Shown here: positions 51,046 to 63,286 of the stretch, piece after piece
Layout: each line of letters begins with the position of its first letter
Position numbering within the stretch: position 1 is the stretch's first letter
The notes under the pieces: model-generated
Told to the model about the DNA's origin: nothing
The model's input: only the letters and a program-made list of their open reading frames with translations
Database searches by the model: none
Origin: Anniella stebbinsi
Taxonomy: Eukaryota; Chordata; Lepidosauria; Squamata; Anniellidae
Assembly: GCA_029215795.1 (NCBI GenBank)
Contig: JARDYH010000003.1
Location: 262,169,562 to 262,233,561, forward strand
DNA: 64,000 bases
Direction of reading: 5' to 3'
Translations under genes and position numbers: made by a program

Positions 51046-51255
51046 GGAGCCTGGGTTTGTTTTGTTTTGTTTTTGTAGTTTTTTGAAGTGTGGAAGTGGT
51101 TTTTAAATGTACAGATTGTGTGTATGTTGTATGTTTTTGCTGTTTTAATTTTTGTATATTGTTTTTAATTGTTTTTAATCCTATGTAAACCGCCCAGAGA
51201 GCTTCGGCTATGGGGCGGTATACAAATGTAATAAATAAATAAATAAATAAATAAA

Positions 51256-54200
51256 CAGTCAGCCAGGAAAATGTGGTGTTTATGATCATTCAAATGAAAG
51301 TGTATGGATCCCCTTCCTCAGAAATTCATTTCACTGGTGGTTAGAATCACCACAAGTTTTGGTGGATCTGGATTTTTCAATCTGATGTCTGCTGAACTTT
51401 CAGTATCACCACCACCTCCTTTCCTGGATCCTGTTCCAGATTTCAGGGGTGCGGTTCTTCCCCCAAATTTAGCTGAATGTCAGCTATAGAAGTTGCTGAG
51501 ATGCAGTAAGCATTGCCATACATATGCAGAGGTTTCCTGTGCCAATGCATTACCACAATGCCGTCAAACGCCACATTGGTGCAAGAATCCTTTGTGAATG
51601 CATGGCGCAATGAGATTACCGGAACACATTGATGCAAAAGATATTGATATTGTGCAATGCATCCAGAACAGGGATTGACCCATGCAGAGCTTCAATATGT
51701 CCTCAGTCCTTTATAGGTTGTCAGGGCTGGCCCATGGACAGCAGTCCGAAAGGAGTCAGGAGCTGGAAGCTAGGAGCCGTTGGACCAGCTGGTAGTCAGG
51801 ACTGAAGAGCAAGTCAGATCCTCAGGTAACCCATGATGCAGTCTCCTGTTCCACATTGGATCCTGCTCTGTGCAACAGCTCAGGTGAGGAGGCACAACAT
51901 GGGCCAGGCAACTGGGAAAGGAGGAGTTTGGGCACCAAAGCCAGCAATAGAGGTATACCATTGGACTTCGGAGTGAGTTCAGGACCACGGACAGCAGTCA
52001 TGCAACTAGAGTACTGACAAGTTACACCAGCACTGGCTCAGAGCACCTGACAGGGTTTTATAGCCAAGCCAAGAGAATCTTTCTGGCAATTCCACCGCCT
52101 CAAGTGCTGTATCCATTTTTCTTAAACAGCCAATATCCTTTCCTGCATTGGGGGAGGAGCCAGGGGAGTGGGGAGGTAGTTAGGGAATGCACCCAGCGCC
52201 TCCCAGCTCACTGGAGGAGTCTGGGGGCCATGCCTTGGAGCCAGTAGTGCCTCATGGGGATTGAGAGGACTAGGTGGAGAATCCCAATTGTGAGGATTTC
52301 ACTTGTGCGGGTCCAGGAGCCCTCAGTTTCAGAGGGCACCTGGCCTTGGGACGTGACAGTCAGTCTAGAGGCAAGTCAGAGCCAAAGAGAAAAACAGGAC
52401 GGAAGGACAAACCAAGAGGCAGGATTGAGCAGCAGGCCAGGAGACAGGACTGAAGAATAAACAACAATACAGGAACTCATGAAAGCTCAGAAACACCATA
52501 ATGTTTAAGCAAGGTGCAGCAGGAAGCCTTCTTAAACTCTTCCTGTCCAATGGGCAGCCTGGGTGGGTGGAATCAATCCAGGGCTTGAAGACTCGTCGCC
52601 AAGAATTTGATACCTGCAATTCAGTAGTTCACCAAATGGGGGAGCTGCACATGGGTCGAACATTTCTTGGCACTGCATTGTTCTTCCACAGATAGAGCCA
52701 CAGCTGCGTTGCTATAGTCTGCTTACGCAAGAATCCCATGGCATGCGATGGCGATAACAATAAGCAAGACTAAGATTTGCTGAAATGGCACGGGGAATGT
52801 TTCCCTATTATGCTTTGACACAACAGCCATTCCTTTGAAACAAACATTATTTAAATAGTTACAGCATGCATGCCGCCTTAGATAAAAATTTCCAGCAATG
52901 CACGCGAGTCATTTTCTCTGAGATCCCGAACTGAACTTGAAAAGTAGAAATGACTGTAGCTTGAGGCACCTTCAGACGCCTTGCAATTTGGAGATCCAAA
53001 TTGGAGATCCTGAAAAATTGAAAGCAGGTGTCCTGCACTTTTCTATCATGCTTCAGCTTTGAGGACGCACATAAAAGAGTGGGTAACAAATAATCGTAGG
53101 GAACAAGCTATCAAAAGGGGGAAGCTTAAATAAACATGGACAACCTGCTACGATGACAACACAGAGCACAATCAAGAGAATGGTAGTCTTAGCTCTGTGC
53201 ACTCAGGTGAGCTTTTTGTCTCATGTGTCTCAGAAACAGTGATGTGGAGAACTCCAATTAAGTCCAATGTGAGCGGCTATATGTCCTAGAGTCCTTCCTT
53301 AAGCCTCAGTCTATCTTCCAACTTATTAGAGGAGAGGAACAGCTCCAGAGAAGGACGTTCTGCATGTTGCTGCACGCGCTCACTGCATCCTCCAGAGATG
53401 CTGAGAAGTATGGGATATGTAGTTTCCATGCTTTGTAGCATCCTTGGACATGCCATGAGCCTGTGCAGTGGTATGGTGGTAAATTCTGAAGTGCGGGTTT
53501 CATCATGACGTTCCCCATAGCCACACACCCCAAGCAGAGTCCAAAGATTCAGGCAAATGTGTTGATCCATATCAACAAAGCTGTTCTAGGAGTTTTCAGG
53601 CGTCTTTACATGAAGGGGAAATTGCATGGCTTACCTGGGTCATTGTGCTTCCTGCTTTTTGGTGTGATTGGTTTGGGCTGCATTACGCAGCTGGAGAGGG
53701 GCGACCGTGTGGTTTGAGCTGAATCCATGCTCTGTTCGCTTCCATTGGGACAGCACCATCTAGTTCTGGAAGATTCTGATCGTTTCAGTTATTACGAATT
53801 TGAAAATGTTTCTTTTCATGTCGGACTTTTTAATGAATGCCACAGGAAACATCCTGGTCGTTCATGATGACGTTTAAAAGCAAACTTTCATGAGGGGCCA
53901 ATCATGAGCATGCAATGAATCACTCATTTAGAGGAGCCCTTCATCTCCATTCCTCTCGTGTGTAAAGCCAATGGGTCACAACTGCCTAATCAAGACCAAG
54001 GTACTCCAAAATACTTCACCTTATAAAAGGAACAATGGATTGTTGTAGGGGACATTTCTCCCCCCCCCCCCCAGGCTACTATGAAATTTGCAGCTCAGCT
54101 CAGAGGGAACATTAAAGTCTAAGGGGGTGGCAGATGATGTCAGAGTCCCTGTTAATAAAATATAAATAAAAAGTGCAGGCACTCCCTGTGAGCCCTGGAT

Positions 54201-54365
54201 CCCCTACCCACTGAGCATGTGTAGCAGCACCTAGGATATTGCATCCTGCTGGAATTCCCCACAGTCTTCCTTGCCATACTGGTCTTCTCATGTAGTTCCT
54301 AAGGACTCGTGAATCCATCAGGCTTCCCTTCATTCAGGGTGCCATTCTATGCATGTTCAGACAGG
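51256..54365. other. Long stretch without a recognised gene or repeat
   Basis: About 3.1 kb of mixed composition. No named repeat was recognised. A minus-strand frame at 52859-53089 contains LQIARRLKVPQATVISTF, a helix-turn-helix-like phrase loosely reminiscent of Tc1/mariner transposase N-termini, without supporting ends. A C-run lies at 54061-54073. Confidence 0.35.
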
Positions 54366-54369
54366 GGGA

Positions 54370-54450
54370 AAAGTCTTACAATTCCCAGCATGCCCCAGCT
54401 AGCATGGGTGGCTGGAGGGATGCAGGGGGCAATTGTGGGACCTTTTTCTG
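54370..54450. mobile_element. Possible small palindromic MITE fragment
   Basis: gtcttacaattcccagcatg faces a partially complementary ggatgcagggggcaattgtg around ccagctagcatgggtggctgg. Ends and TSD unclear. Confidence 0.4.
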
Positions 54451-54839
54451 TTTGCGCTTGCAAAGAATTGCATCCTCGACCTCTCATTTTTATACCCCTA
54501 AGTTTGTTCTGTCCCATTTCTACATTGGATTGCATATTTGTTTGTTTTTTATAATCTGCAAGAAAATCTGTAAGTATTTTCATGCAAGTTTTTTTTTTTT
54601 TTTACATCTATGCATTTTTGTGACCACGTTTCAAATGTACACATTTTTGCAGGCGATTTTTCCATTCCAAAAAGCATTTCAATGTTAATGAAGTCAAAAA
54701 GAGCATATTCCTCTGCTGTTAGCTCATAGGCAGTTGGTCCCTGTTGCCTTCAAGTGCTGGCGATTTGTAGTTAAGCTCAGAGGGAACACTGAAGTCTAAA
54801 AATCCTGGGCAAACTAGAGCAGGCTTTCCTTAGGGAGCC

Positions 54840-55198
54840 CCCTTGTCCCAGTACAAGTCCTCTGGGAAGAATTTACTACAATCGGCCAGGACTAGGCTGA
54901 CAACTGTTACCCAGAGGACCTTCTCTTCTGCCGCTCCCAGGCTGTGGAACGACCTGCCGGGAGAGATCCGCCAACTTACCAGTCTTCCAGAATTTAAGGG
55001 AGCTATAAAGACTGATCTCTTCCAGCGGGCCTACCCAGTCAAATTTTAAGACTTCGTTGATTTTAATAATGTATTAATTTTATATGCTTTTAATCAGTTT
55101 ATGTATTGTATATTGTATTTTATATTGTTGTTACTGATGTTGTTCCCTGCCTCAATCCAGAGGGAGAGGCAGGTAAGAAATAAATTATTATTAGTATT

Positions 55199-55233
<35 letters not shown>

Positions 55234-55235
55234 AT
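54840..55235 (+). mobile_element. L2-type LINE 3' end (second subfamily)
   Basis: A 68-codon frame (54843-55049) has SGKNLLQSARTRLTTVTQRT, FSSAAPRLWNDLPGEIRQL and FKGAIKTDLFQRAYPVKF, then a 3' UTR, the tgcctcaatccagagggaga end and (ATT)n at 55200-55232. Nearly the same as 28660-29113. Confidence 0.85.
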
Positions 55236-55861
55236 ATTCCCACTTGCTGTTAGATCTGCAGGGAAAACCCTCCTCTACGTTCCATTGTGAGCCCTTAGGG
55301 ACACACTTTCTCTGCGGTGGGTATCCACATTATGGAACATTGTCCCCCATTGGGGTCCCTCGCTGATGGATTTACATCACCCAATAAAAATATTGTCCTT
55401 CCAGACATTTTTCCCACAGACTGATCTTTTGCTGATTTCAACAGCTGTGTTGCTTTTCCAGTGGAATTTTAATCTGGTTGATTTATGTTAGGGGTGTGTG
55501 TGTGTGTGTTTCGGTGCATAGTGCATTCATTGCTACATCACTTCTGAATCTCAAAGCCCAAAGAGATGGATGTGACACACACACACACACACACACACAA
55601 TTCCCTTATCCTCTCCATTGAGATTCAGATACAACCCTTGTGATTATCTCAACCCGATTCGCTGGATGCGCATGGCTGGTGTTATCTATGGACAGCAGCG
55701 AAGAGGCTGAGCAAATGCTTTCAGAGAGCCTTGAGCAAAATGGTTTGCAAGCACTTCTAGCCAGTGGACTGTATCGAGGCTTCACTAAAGTCAGATTTAA
55801 GTTTTCACCCTTGAACAACCATCAAACAATACACCACAAATGCGCAATATGTATTTATTAT
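55236..55861. other. Unassigned with short GT/AC microsatellites
   Basis: GT run near 55496-55510 and (AC)n at 55576-55600. No gene recognised; the frame 55640-55930 runs into the SINE. Confidence 0.4.
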
Positions 55862-56090
55862 GAGAGCCGCTGTGGTGCAGTGATTAGAGTGTTGGACTGG
55901 GACTCAGGAAACCTGGGTTTCAGCCATTAAACTCACTAGGTGGCTTTGGGCCAGTCACTGGCTCTCACAGGGTTGTTGTGAGACAAAAATGGAGAGGATG
56001 AGAACTATGTAACCTGCCTTGGGTTCCATGAAGAGGGTGGGAGGAGGAATATGAATGTAAAATTAAAGAAAAATAAATAAAATTATGACT
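55862..56090 (+). mobile_element. tRNA-derived SINE (MIR/CORE-like)
   Basis: gagccgctgtggtgcagtga, ttagagtgttggactgggac, gctttgggccagtcactggc, then a decayed tail with aaataaataaaat. The B box is changed (gggtttcagccatt), so transcription would be impaired. Confidence 0.8.
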
Positions 56091-56149
56091 TTTTAATGAC
56101 AAACTTCCTCCAAAGAATTAAAGGTGATATACAGAGCTTCTACACTTTC

Positions 56150-56282
56150 TTAGAAGCTCTGTATGAGGTAGGTTAAGCTGAGGGATAGCGATTCACTCAA
56201 ACCCATCCAGTGAACTTCATGGCTGAGTGGGTATTTGAACCCAATCTCCATGATCAAAGTTACCCAGTCCACCACACATGTT
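56150..56282 (-). mobile_element. Decayed SINE fragment
   Basis: gaggtaggttaagctgaggg, ggctgagtgggtatttgaac and acccagtccaccacac read as the complement of a MIR/CORE-like SINE middle and head. Confidence 0.6.
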
Positions 56283-56668
56283 CTCCTGTAGTTGGGAGAC
56301 CTCACTTCAGATTTTGCCTTACAATGTATTTTGCATCTTGACTGGTCTCCACAACAATGGCTAACAGGGTCAAAGAGAGCCTTCAAACCTCAAGGGGTGA
56401 ATCATGTTCGAAATGTACGTATCAAGTTTCATTCTAATTCCACAGCCTTCAAGTTAAGGTTACTCCAAGTCCTTATTCACACGTGCTCGAAACCCCATGT
56501 ATACACATGTCTGAAGAACCCAAACATATAGGGACATTTATGGAGGTGAGCACACTGCAGGCCATGCACTATACCTCAACAAAACAAGGGAGATTAGCTC
56601 AAGAACAACCACTAAGAAGGAACCCTGTATGTTTCACATGACCACAAATATGTCACAGAAAAGAAGAA

Positions 56669-56975
56669 CACCTCGTCTCCCTGATGAGGCCCGCCTGGCG
56701 CCAACATTGTTAGCTTTCCGGCGCCAGGTCAAGACTTTCCTCTTCTCTCAGGCATTTGGCAATATCTGAGGAGCCTGCGTTTGTTTTTGTTTTTGCAGCT
56801 TTTTTGGGCTGTTGTAGTGGTTTTAAATGTATGTGTGTATTCTGTGTATGTTGTATGTTTTTGCTGTTTAAATTTTTGTATATTGTTTTTAATTGTTTTA
56901 ATCCCATGTAAACCGCCCAGAGAGCTTCGGCGATGGGGCGGTATACAAATGTAATAAATAAATAAATAAATAAAC
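56669..56975 (+). mobile_element. 5'-truncated L2 with short TSD
   Basis: Begins cctcgtctccctgatgaggc within the terminal codons of ORF2 and runs to an aataaataaataaataaa tail, almost identical to 50950-51255. The heptamer aacacct occurs just at the left edge (about 56666) and right after the tail (about 56974), a likely TSD. A recent insertion. Confidence 0.88.
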
Positions 56976-58189
56976 ACCTGCGCTATTCCAGCAGGCTGTA
57001 CAGAGGGATGAAGAAGAAGGGAAGCAGAGTCCTTCTACCAGCCCCTGAAAGACTTTTTTTTTTCCCTCGTGTGTCATGTCTTTTTAGATTGCAAGCCTGT
57101 GATCAGAGATTGCCTGGTTTTACTATTTTCACTCAGAGCAGGGTTAAAATACCTTAGGGTGCAATCCTATCGGGGTGACTATAAGCCTCTGATGGGATAT
57201 GGCCATCCGATGCAGAGCAGGAAAAGTGATGGCGATGAACTTCACCTCTGTGCGCCTTCCTCTCTGCATTTGGGTTAGATGGGATTTTTTGCCCGTCTAG
57301 CTGAGGCTCGGTGGAGCAGGATGGAAGGAGGCTGGAGCAGGCTAGGGATACAACATAAGCCAGCCTCCCCAGTCCTTCCCCCCTCTCTGTCCACTGGCAT
57401 GACCCCTTTCCCTCCTCCCTGAGGTTGCTTTTGCAACCTCGCAGAAACAGCCAGCTCAGTACTTTCCATGCTGGCCATGAGAGGGAGGTGCTGGGAGCTC
57501 GGATTCCTGGCTCCGAGGTCGGATCAGAGTCTCCGACCTCAGATCTAGGAATCCAAAATATCCTATGGCCCCACCAGACTCTGTCTGGGGGTCATAGGAT
57601 TGCTCTCCCCAGCAAGTAAATAATGATATACCAGCCCCCTAGCACTTGGACTGCCTTGCCATTTCTAACAGCAATACAAAGATAGAGAGCAGGAAAGGGG
57701 AGAATTCAAGTTTACTGAATAAGGAGAGGGGAAGGTGTTCAGCTAGCTAAACAAAGGCCTTCACTTGACTCAGTTAGTCATACGTAACACAGCACATAGC
57801 GATGATTAAGGAGCTGGCAGGCAGCTACAAAAAAAAAAAAAAAAGGAGTCACACCGAAAAGCTGCCTCTTCTGGGAGGCTTGCTGTCAAATTCTCTCTCA
57901 GAATTAAATATGCATTTATTCCGGAAAGAGAGTGAGATCAACCTGATTGACAGCAGCTCTCAGACATCAGTCAAAAGTTCTTAATTTTTCCACCTCAGTG
58001 CTCACCTCAAAAGCGGCAATTCCCCATCATGCTTTGTTCAGCGTTATCCTGCACATTTTGAGATTCCTCTTTCTCATGAGCAGATGGCAGATCCCTGGAC
58101 GTTTATCTCTTTTCACAGCTGCTCGCGATTGGCTTTCATGCAATGCATCCAACTGACCCGGGCTGTCCCACCTGTACTGTAACGGACCC
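56976..58189. other. Unassigned sequence
   Basis: GC-richer around 57290-57560; A-run at 57829-57844. No gene or repeat recognised. Confidence 0.35.
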
Positions 58190-58337
58190 CAGTGGAGGCT
58201 GGTGGCGCCGATGTCAGTGGGGAATCCGCTCCGGGTTTCAGTCAGAACCAGTCAGAACTCTCAAGGAGATAAGTGCAGAGGCAGCTTGGATAGCTCCTTT
58301 GAAGTTCTGGCTGGTTCCTACTGACATTGGAGCCACC
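58190..58337. mobile_element. CAGTGGAGGCTGGTGGC-type MITE, nearly complete
   Basis: cagtggaggctggtggcgcc at the left and ctgacattggagccacc at the right; inner arms cagtcagaaccagtcagaac and gttctggctggttcctactg pair. The last part of the right terminus is missing. Confidence 0.75.
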
Positions 58338-59627
58338 TTATTTGTGGACAGAGACATTTTCACCAAATTTCTCCAGGGGGAGGAGAAAATCTCCAACCAT
58401 TTCTCATGGGTAGCGCTCGCCATGGGCAAGGATTGTAGCGCAGCCTCTTCTTTTTTTCCGTTACGGGTTTTTGTTTGTTTGCACGGCCACAACAGCGTCA
58501 ACCGTGTCGCCAGCCTGACCCCCATTCTGCATCCTCCACAAACACCCCATACCCAGCATCATTCCAGGGTATGTAAGGGGAGGGGGAGGAAATGCCACCA
58601 CCCCAAAAAATAAAAGAAAATTTGGAGAAAATTCTGCAAAGTGGTCTTTTCTTTCTAGCAGGGTAAGACAAGAAAAATCTAAGGACTTTTCTAAGGAAAA
58701 AAATGTCTTCTAAGATATGTTGACTTGGCTCTCATTGTTATTCTTCAGGGTTCAGCACCTGCCCCAGGGTCTTCCAAACATTAAATTTCTGAGGGGTGAT
58801 TGTGGATACATCTTGTCTGCAATGCAGGCGCAGAGAAATGATTGAATAATGAAATATAAGACACAGTCACACACACATACACACACACTTCAGCCACCTC
58901 ATAAGTGAGGCAAGTTCAAGAACCCTAAACCAAACCCATGAGAATTTCTCAGAAATTTCTCCTCCTTTGAATTTCTTTTGGAAAGCAATTTCTTTTCTAT
59001 CAATCTGTATGAGAACGGTTGAAAAAGTGTGGGAGAATTTTTCAACGCAGTATTAACATGGACACTGTCTGATAGCAAAGCAGAGTTATTTCTGTTCCCA
59101 CACAGCCCTCCAGAACATTAAAGAACTGCAATATCTTTGGGTCATGAACGATGTGAACAATGCAGGCTATTAATTTTTTACCTGGTAATATAAATATTTT
59201 GGGGGAAATTCATATTTCATTAGCAAACTATGCAAACGTAATATGATTTCATCCGATACTGTTGAAAGTGATGTCTAATATTTGTTACTTCAATAATGCA
59301 TTAAAACTGGATAGACTTTAATCTGTTAATTCAATAACCTGTAATAGTTCAGGTTATTGTTATATAGTGATGGATATATAATGTGGTTATTCAATTATAT
59401 CAGCGTTTCTCTCTCTTTCCCCCTCCTCAACTCAGGCTAATGGATATTGAATTAATCAACCTTGAAATGAGCTAACTATAATAGACCAAATGCAAATTTA
59501 TGAATATGATCAAATGCTTTCAAAGATATGTTGATGGATACAAATGCTGAAGTTAGATTTGCCCATGAAAGCCGGTTACTGCTTCTTATATATTGTTCTC
59601 CAATGACATTTTCTCATGCTTTTGGAA
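58338..59627. other. Unassigned, AT-rich in the second half
   Basis: No gene or repeat recognised apart from a short CA run near 58870-58890. Confidence 0.35.
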
Positions 59628-59690
59628 AGCCAATGTGGTATAATGGATAGATTCTTGGACCAGGACATCTAAATATCTCACTGTGTTAAA
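59628..59690 (+). mobile_element. SINE head fragment
   Basis: agccaatgtggtataatgga and tagattcttggaccaggaca resemble the 5' head of the MIR/CORE-like SINE; the rest is absent. Confidence 0.45.
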
Positions 59691-60575
59691 GTTGGAGGGT
59701 AAGCGTTATTCTCCTCTGCTGGCTGGGGAACGCTGAAAGTTGTAGCAGTTTTTTCTGTCTAAATATGCATGGGATTTTGCCCTAAGTGTACCACCTGAGG
59801 CAAACCAAGGGCTCATCTACAACTATGAGCCTTCTGGGATGGGGTGAGGATCTCGGGTTTTCCAGCTTCTGGGATCCTCCCCCCAGCATCCAAAAGCCAG
59901 CGTGATGTCCCGGAAGGAAAGAGGAATATCCGGTGCAGCGTGTGTGTGTCTTTTTGGAAGGAGGAGCTGGTCGTGCAATTGCGTGGCCCCGATCCTCCGA
60001 AAAAGTAAGTTGAAAAAACACCTTAAAACAAAAGCACTGACAGCCATCCTGGAGGTGGCAAAATTGCTGTGTCCCCCCCTCACCCCCGATGGGCCCAGAG
60101 TCACCCTGTGCAGCTCCATGCCCGTTTAAAGAGCCCCGCTACTCACAGAGAAGAGGGAGGACCCAGGAGCACTGGCCACACTGCCCGTGGTACTCAGGGT
60201 TGTCCTGGGACCATGGGGAAAACTGGAATAAAAGTAGTCCATTTTATCCCAGGGAAAGTGAGTGGTCGTCCCCGCTTGACCCCGGGATTGGGCACGACCT
60301 TGAGGTGACCCCAAGATAAATGGATGGTGTAGACAAGTCTACCAGAGAGAGGCAACCTGAAAAAACAGGAAGGCCTCTGGCTCAGTCTAACACTCCTTCT
60401 GTGAGAAGAAGTCTACCTACACATAGGAGGCGTCCTCACAAAGGAGGGACTTTTCAGCTGCATTCACTAACAGCTCACAGCCAGGTCTTGGGTATGGCTC
60501 TGCATAAAAACAGCCCTGTAAGACTGAGAGAGGTGTTGGATCCCAGATCATGTTGTTCTATTAGGGAATGAAGTA
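59691..60575. other. Unassigned; possible MITE around 59808-60340
   Basis: agggctcatctacaactatg near 59808 weakly faces ggatggtgtagacaagtct near 60322-60340. Pairing is poor, so no element is called with confidence. No gene recognised. Confidence 0.3.
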
Positions 60576-60917
60576 GTGGATAGCACAGTGAAAACGGCCT
60601 TATATAGGTATTTTGTTGATGTTCAATTGCCCTTGTCACACGGTGAAATTAAGAGTTCCCTGCAAAGGGAGCATGTACTCAAATGGCAAAAACACTGGGA
60701 GGAAAGTAATACTGGACGTAGAGGTGTTTTTTTCCCTTTTGTCCACGTTTACAAGATTTTAGATCATTTAATCAGCTTGGTTGAGCTCGGCAAGTATGTG
60801 TTTTTCAAGTTTTGTCTGGACCTTGCGCAGGTTGAAGCAATCTGTTTGATCTTGGGCGGGTGGAATCAGACCTCTGTTCAGTTTATGGAGTATGAAAGAC
60901 AGTTGATCACATTGTAG
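60576..60917 (+). pseudogene. Possible LINE C-terminal remnant (RNase H-end-like), uncertain
   Basis: A 113-codon frame with KWQKHWEESNTGRRG, then a segment ending ICLILGGWNQTSVQFMEYERQ. The W-W-S-GR phrase and the spacing of the later residues recall the tail after RNase H in I/R1-type LINEs, where a C..C...T..H...C knuckle follows. Here the Cys/His residues are mostly missing. This is similarity by eye to a general pattern; it could be chance. Confidence 0.2.
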
Positions 60918-61075
60918 GGGATTGCATAAAATATTTGGGAGAACAGGAACCCCTCCTTTGTTCGTTAAGGGGGAAAGGAGTTCCTGTCGGGGACCTGTGT
61001 GTTCTCCTTAAGATCCCTGAGTTTCCATCTTGTGTGATATGGCATTTTTTGCTAGCTAGTAATTTGGTTGGCAGT

Positions 61076-61180
61076 TTGTCAGGGATGCTGTAAGGTGGAT
61101 TCCTGCACTGCCCAGGGGCTTGGTCTTGATGGCCTTATAGGCCCCTTCCAACTCCACTGTTCTATGATTCTATGAAATCA
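61076..61180 (+). mobile_element. CR1-type LINE 3' terminus
   Basis: tgtcagggatgctgtaaggt, ggccttataggccccttcca and the terminal repeats ttctatgattctatgaaa. A 5'-truncated insertion or remnant. Confidence 0.82.
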
Positions 61181-61207
61181 TTTGCTTGGCCTAGTAGACG
61201 TTAGTAA

Positions 61208-63245
61208 GTGGCAGTAACAGGGCTTCAGGCCTTGCTTTGCCATAAAACTCCAGAAGGAGAAGGAGAAGGAGAGAAAGGTGTTGGGGACAATGTTGACCAA
61301 ATGTTGAAGACATTTGACTTTAAAAGAGGAAACTTCTCTAAAATGAGGGAACTGGTGAAAAGAGAGTTGAAAGGAGGAATCAAGAGGATGAAATCCTTAC
61401 AAAATGCATGGAGCTTACTCAAAAGCACAATTATAGAAGCTCAACTAAAATGTATTCCACAGGGTAGGAAAGGTAGCACCAAGTCCAAGAGGTCACCAGC
61501 GTGGTTAACAAGCAGTGTCAAGGAAGCAATTGTAGAAAATTGAAGTCTTGCCCGAATGAGGAAAATAAAAGGGAGCCCAAGCTTGCACAAAGCCGATTCA
61601 AGCAAACAATAAGAGATGCAAAAAAAGCATTTTGAAGAGCACATCCCTAACAATATCAAGACCCACAATAAAAAATTCTTTACATATATCAGAAGCAGGA
61701 AACCAGCTAGGAAGCAGTTAGACCGTTGGATGACAACGGAGTTAAGGGAGTACTAAAGGAGGACAGGGAGATTGCAGAGACGCTGAATGAATTCATTGCA
61801 TCACTGTTCACTGCAGATGATACAGGACAGATGCCTGTGCCTGAACTGATGTTTTCAGGAAGGGGGTCTGAGGAACTGAGACAAATAGTAGTGACAAAAG
61901 ATGAAGTTCTCAACCTTATTGACAAATTGACAGCAAATAAACCACCAGGCCCAGATGGTATCCATCCTGGAGTTGTCAAAGAACTCAAATTCTAACAAAA
62001 ATATGCAACATGTCCCTAAGCTCAGTCTCTGTACTAGAGGACTGGAAGATGGCCAATGTAGCACCAATGTTTAAAAAGGGATCCAGGGGGGATCCGGGAA
62101 ATTACAGACCAGTTAGCTGGACATCAATTCCAGGTGAATTGGTTGAAAGTATTATTAAAGACAAAATTAGTAAGCTTATAGAAGGGCATGACCTGCTGAA
62201 GAAGAATCAACATGGCTTCCGTAAAGCCAAGTCCTGTCTCACTAGTCTTCTAGAATTCTTTGAGAGTGTCAACAAACATGTAGACAGGGGTGATCCAGTG
62301 AAACTTGTTTCCTTGGACTTCCAAAAGGCTTTGATAAAGTCCCTCACCATAGACTCCTGAACAAACTAAGCAGTCATGGAATAAGAGGAGAGGCCCTCTT
62401 ATGGATCAGGAACTGGTTAAAGAACAGAAAGCAGTGAGTAGGAAGAAATAGTAAATTCTCCCTGTGGAGGGAAGTAAATAGTGGGGTCCCACAGGGATCG
62501 GTTTTGGGACCAATTCTTTTCAACTTGTTCATAAATGATCTGGAATTAGGAGTGATCAGTGAAGTGGCCACGTTTGCCAATGATACCAAATTATTTAAGG
62601 TTATTAAAACACAAAGGGATTGTGAAGACCTCCAAAGGCATCTTTCCAAGCTAGGAGAGTGGGCATCCAAATGGCAGATGTGGTTCAATGTAAGCAAGTA
62701 TAAAGTGATGCATGCTGGGGCAAAAAAAACCCAGCTTCAAGTATAACCCGAAGGGATCTGAGCTGGCAGTGACCGAACAAGAAAGAGATCTTGGGGTTGT
62801 GGTGGACAACTTGATGAAAATGCCAACCCAGTGTGCAGCAGCTGTAAAAAAAAAAAATATATAAGGACAACTCCATGTTAGGCATTATAAGAAAAGGAAA
62901 AGAATAAAACTGCCAGTATCATACTGCCTTTACACAAATCCATGGTGCAACCACACTTAGAATACTGAGTACAGTTATGGTCACCACACCTAAAAAGATA
63001 TTATGGAGCTGGAAAAAGTGCAGAAAAGGGCAACTAAATGTATTAAGGGGCAGGAGCATCTCCTCTATGAGGGAAGGTTACAACAGCTGGGATTGTTTAG
63101 CTTGGAAAAAAGGAGGCTAAAGGGAGACATGATAGAGGTGTACAAAATTTGGCATGGCGTGGAGAATGTGGATAGGGAGACATTTTTCTCCTTCTCTCAA
63201 AATACTAGAACCCGGGGACATCCCTTGAAGCTTATTGGTGGGAGA

Positions 63246-63247
<2 letters not shown>
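61208..63247 (+). mobile_element. CR1/L3-like LINE, 5'-truncated and broken
   Basis: Successive frames give the linker (FDFKRGNFSKMRELVKRELK; 61208-61543), the pre-palm part (61726-61995: DEVLNLIDKLTANKPPGPDG), the fingers (62010-62360: NYRPVSWTSIPGELVE, NQHGFRKAKSCLTSL), the palm (GVPQGSVLGPILFNLFINDL; then FANDTKL where F/YADD is expected) and the C-terminus (63003-63240: [36 protein letters not shown]). Frameshifts and stops separate them. The changed Asp in FANDT alone would abolish catalysis. The 3' end is cut off by the L2 at 63248; the missing 3' part is represented at 37240-37494. Confidence 0.88.

Positions 63248-63286
<39 letters not shown>

Larger units (their letters stand above)
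47622..51255 (+). mobile_element. Near-complete L2-type LINE retrotransposon
   Basis: About 3.6 kb: duplicated 5' module (47622-47938), endonuclease frame (48007-49074), reverse transcriptase and C-terminal frame (49105-51045), 3' UTR (51046-51215) and an AATA-repeat tail (51225-51255). The assignment to L2 (CR1 superfamily) rests on the RT text and the C-terminal block shared with the other L2 ends. The element has two stops within one reading frame and no frameshift. Its 3' end is the reference for at least seven fragments in the window, including 56669-56975 and 63248-64000. A clear TSD was not established. Confidence 0.9.
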
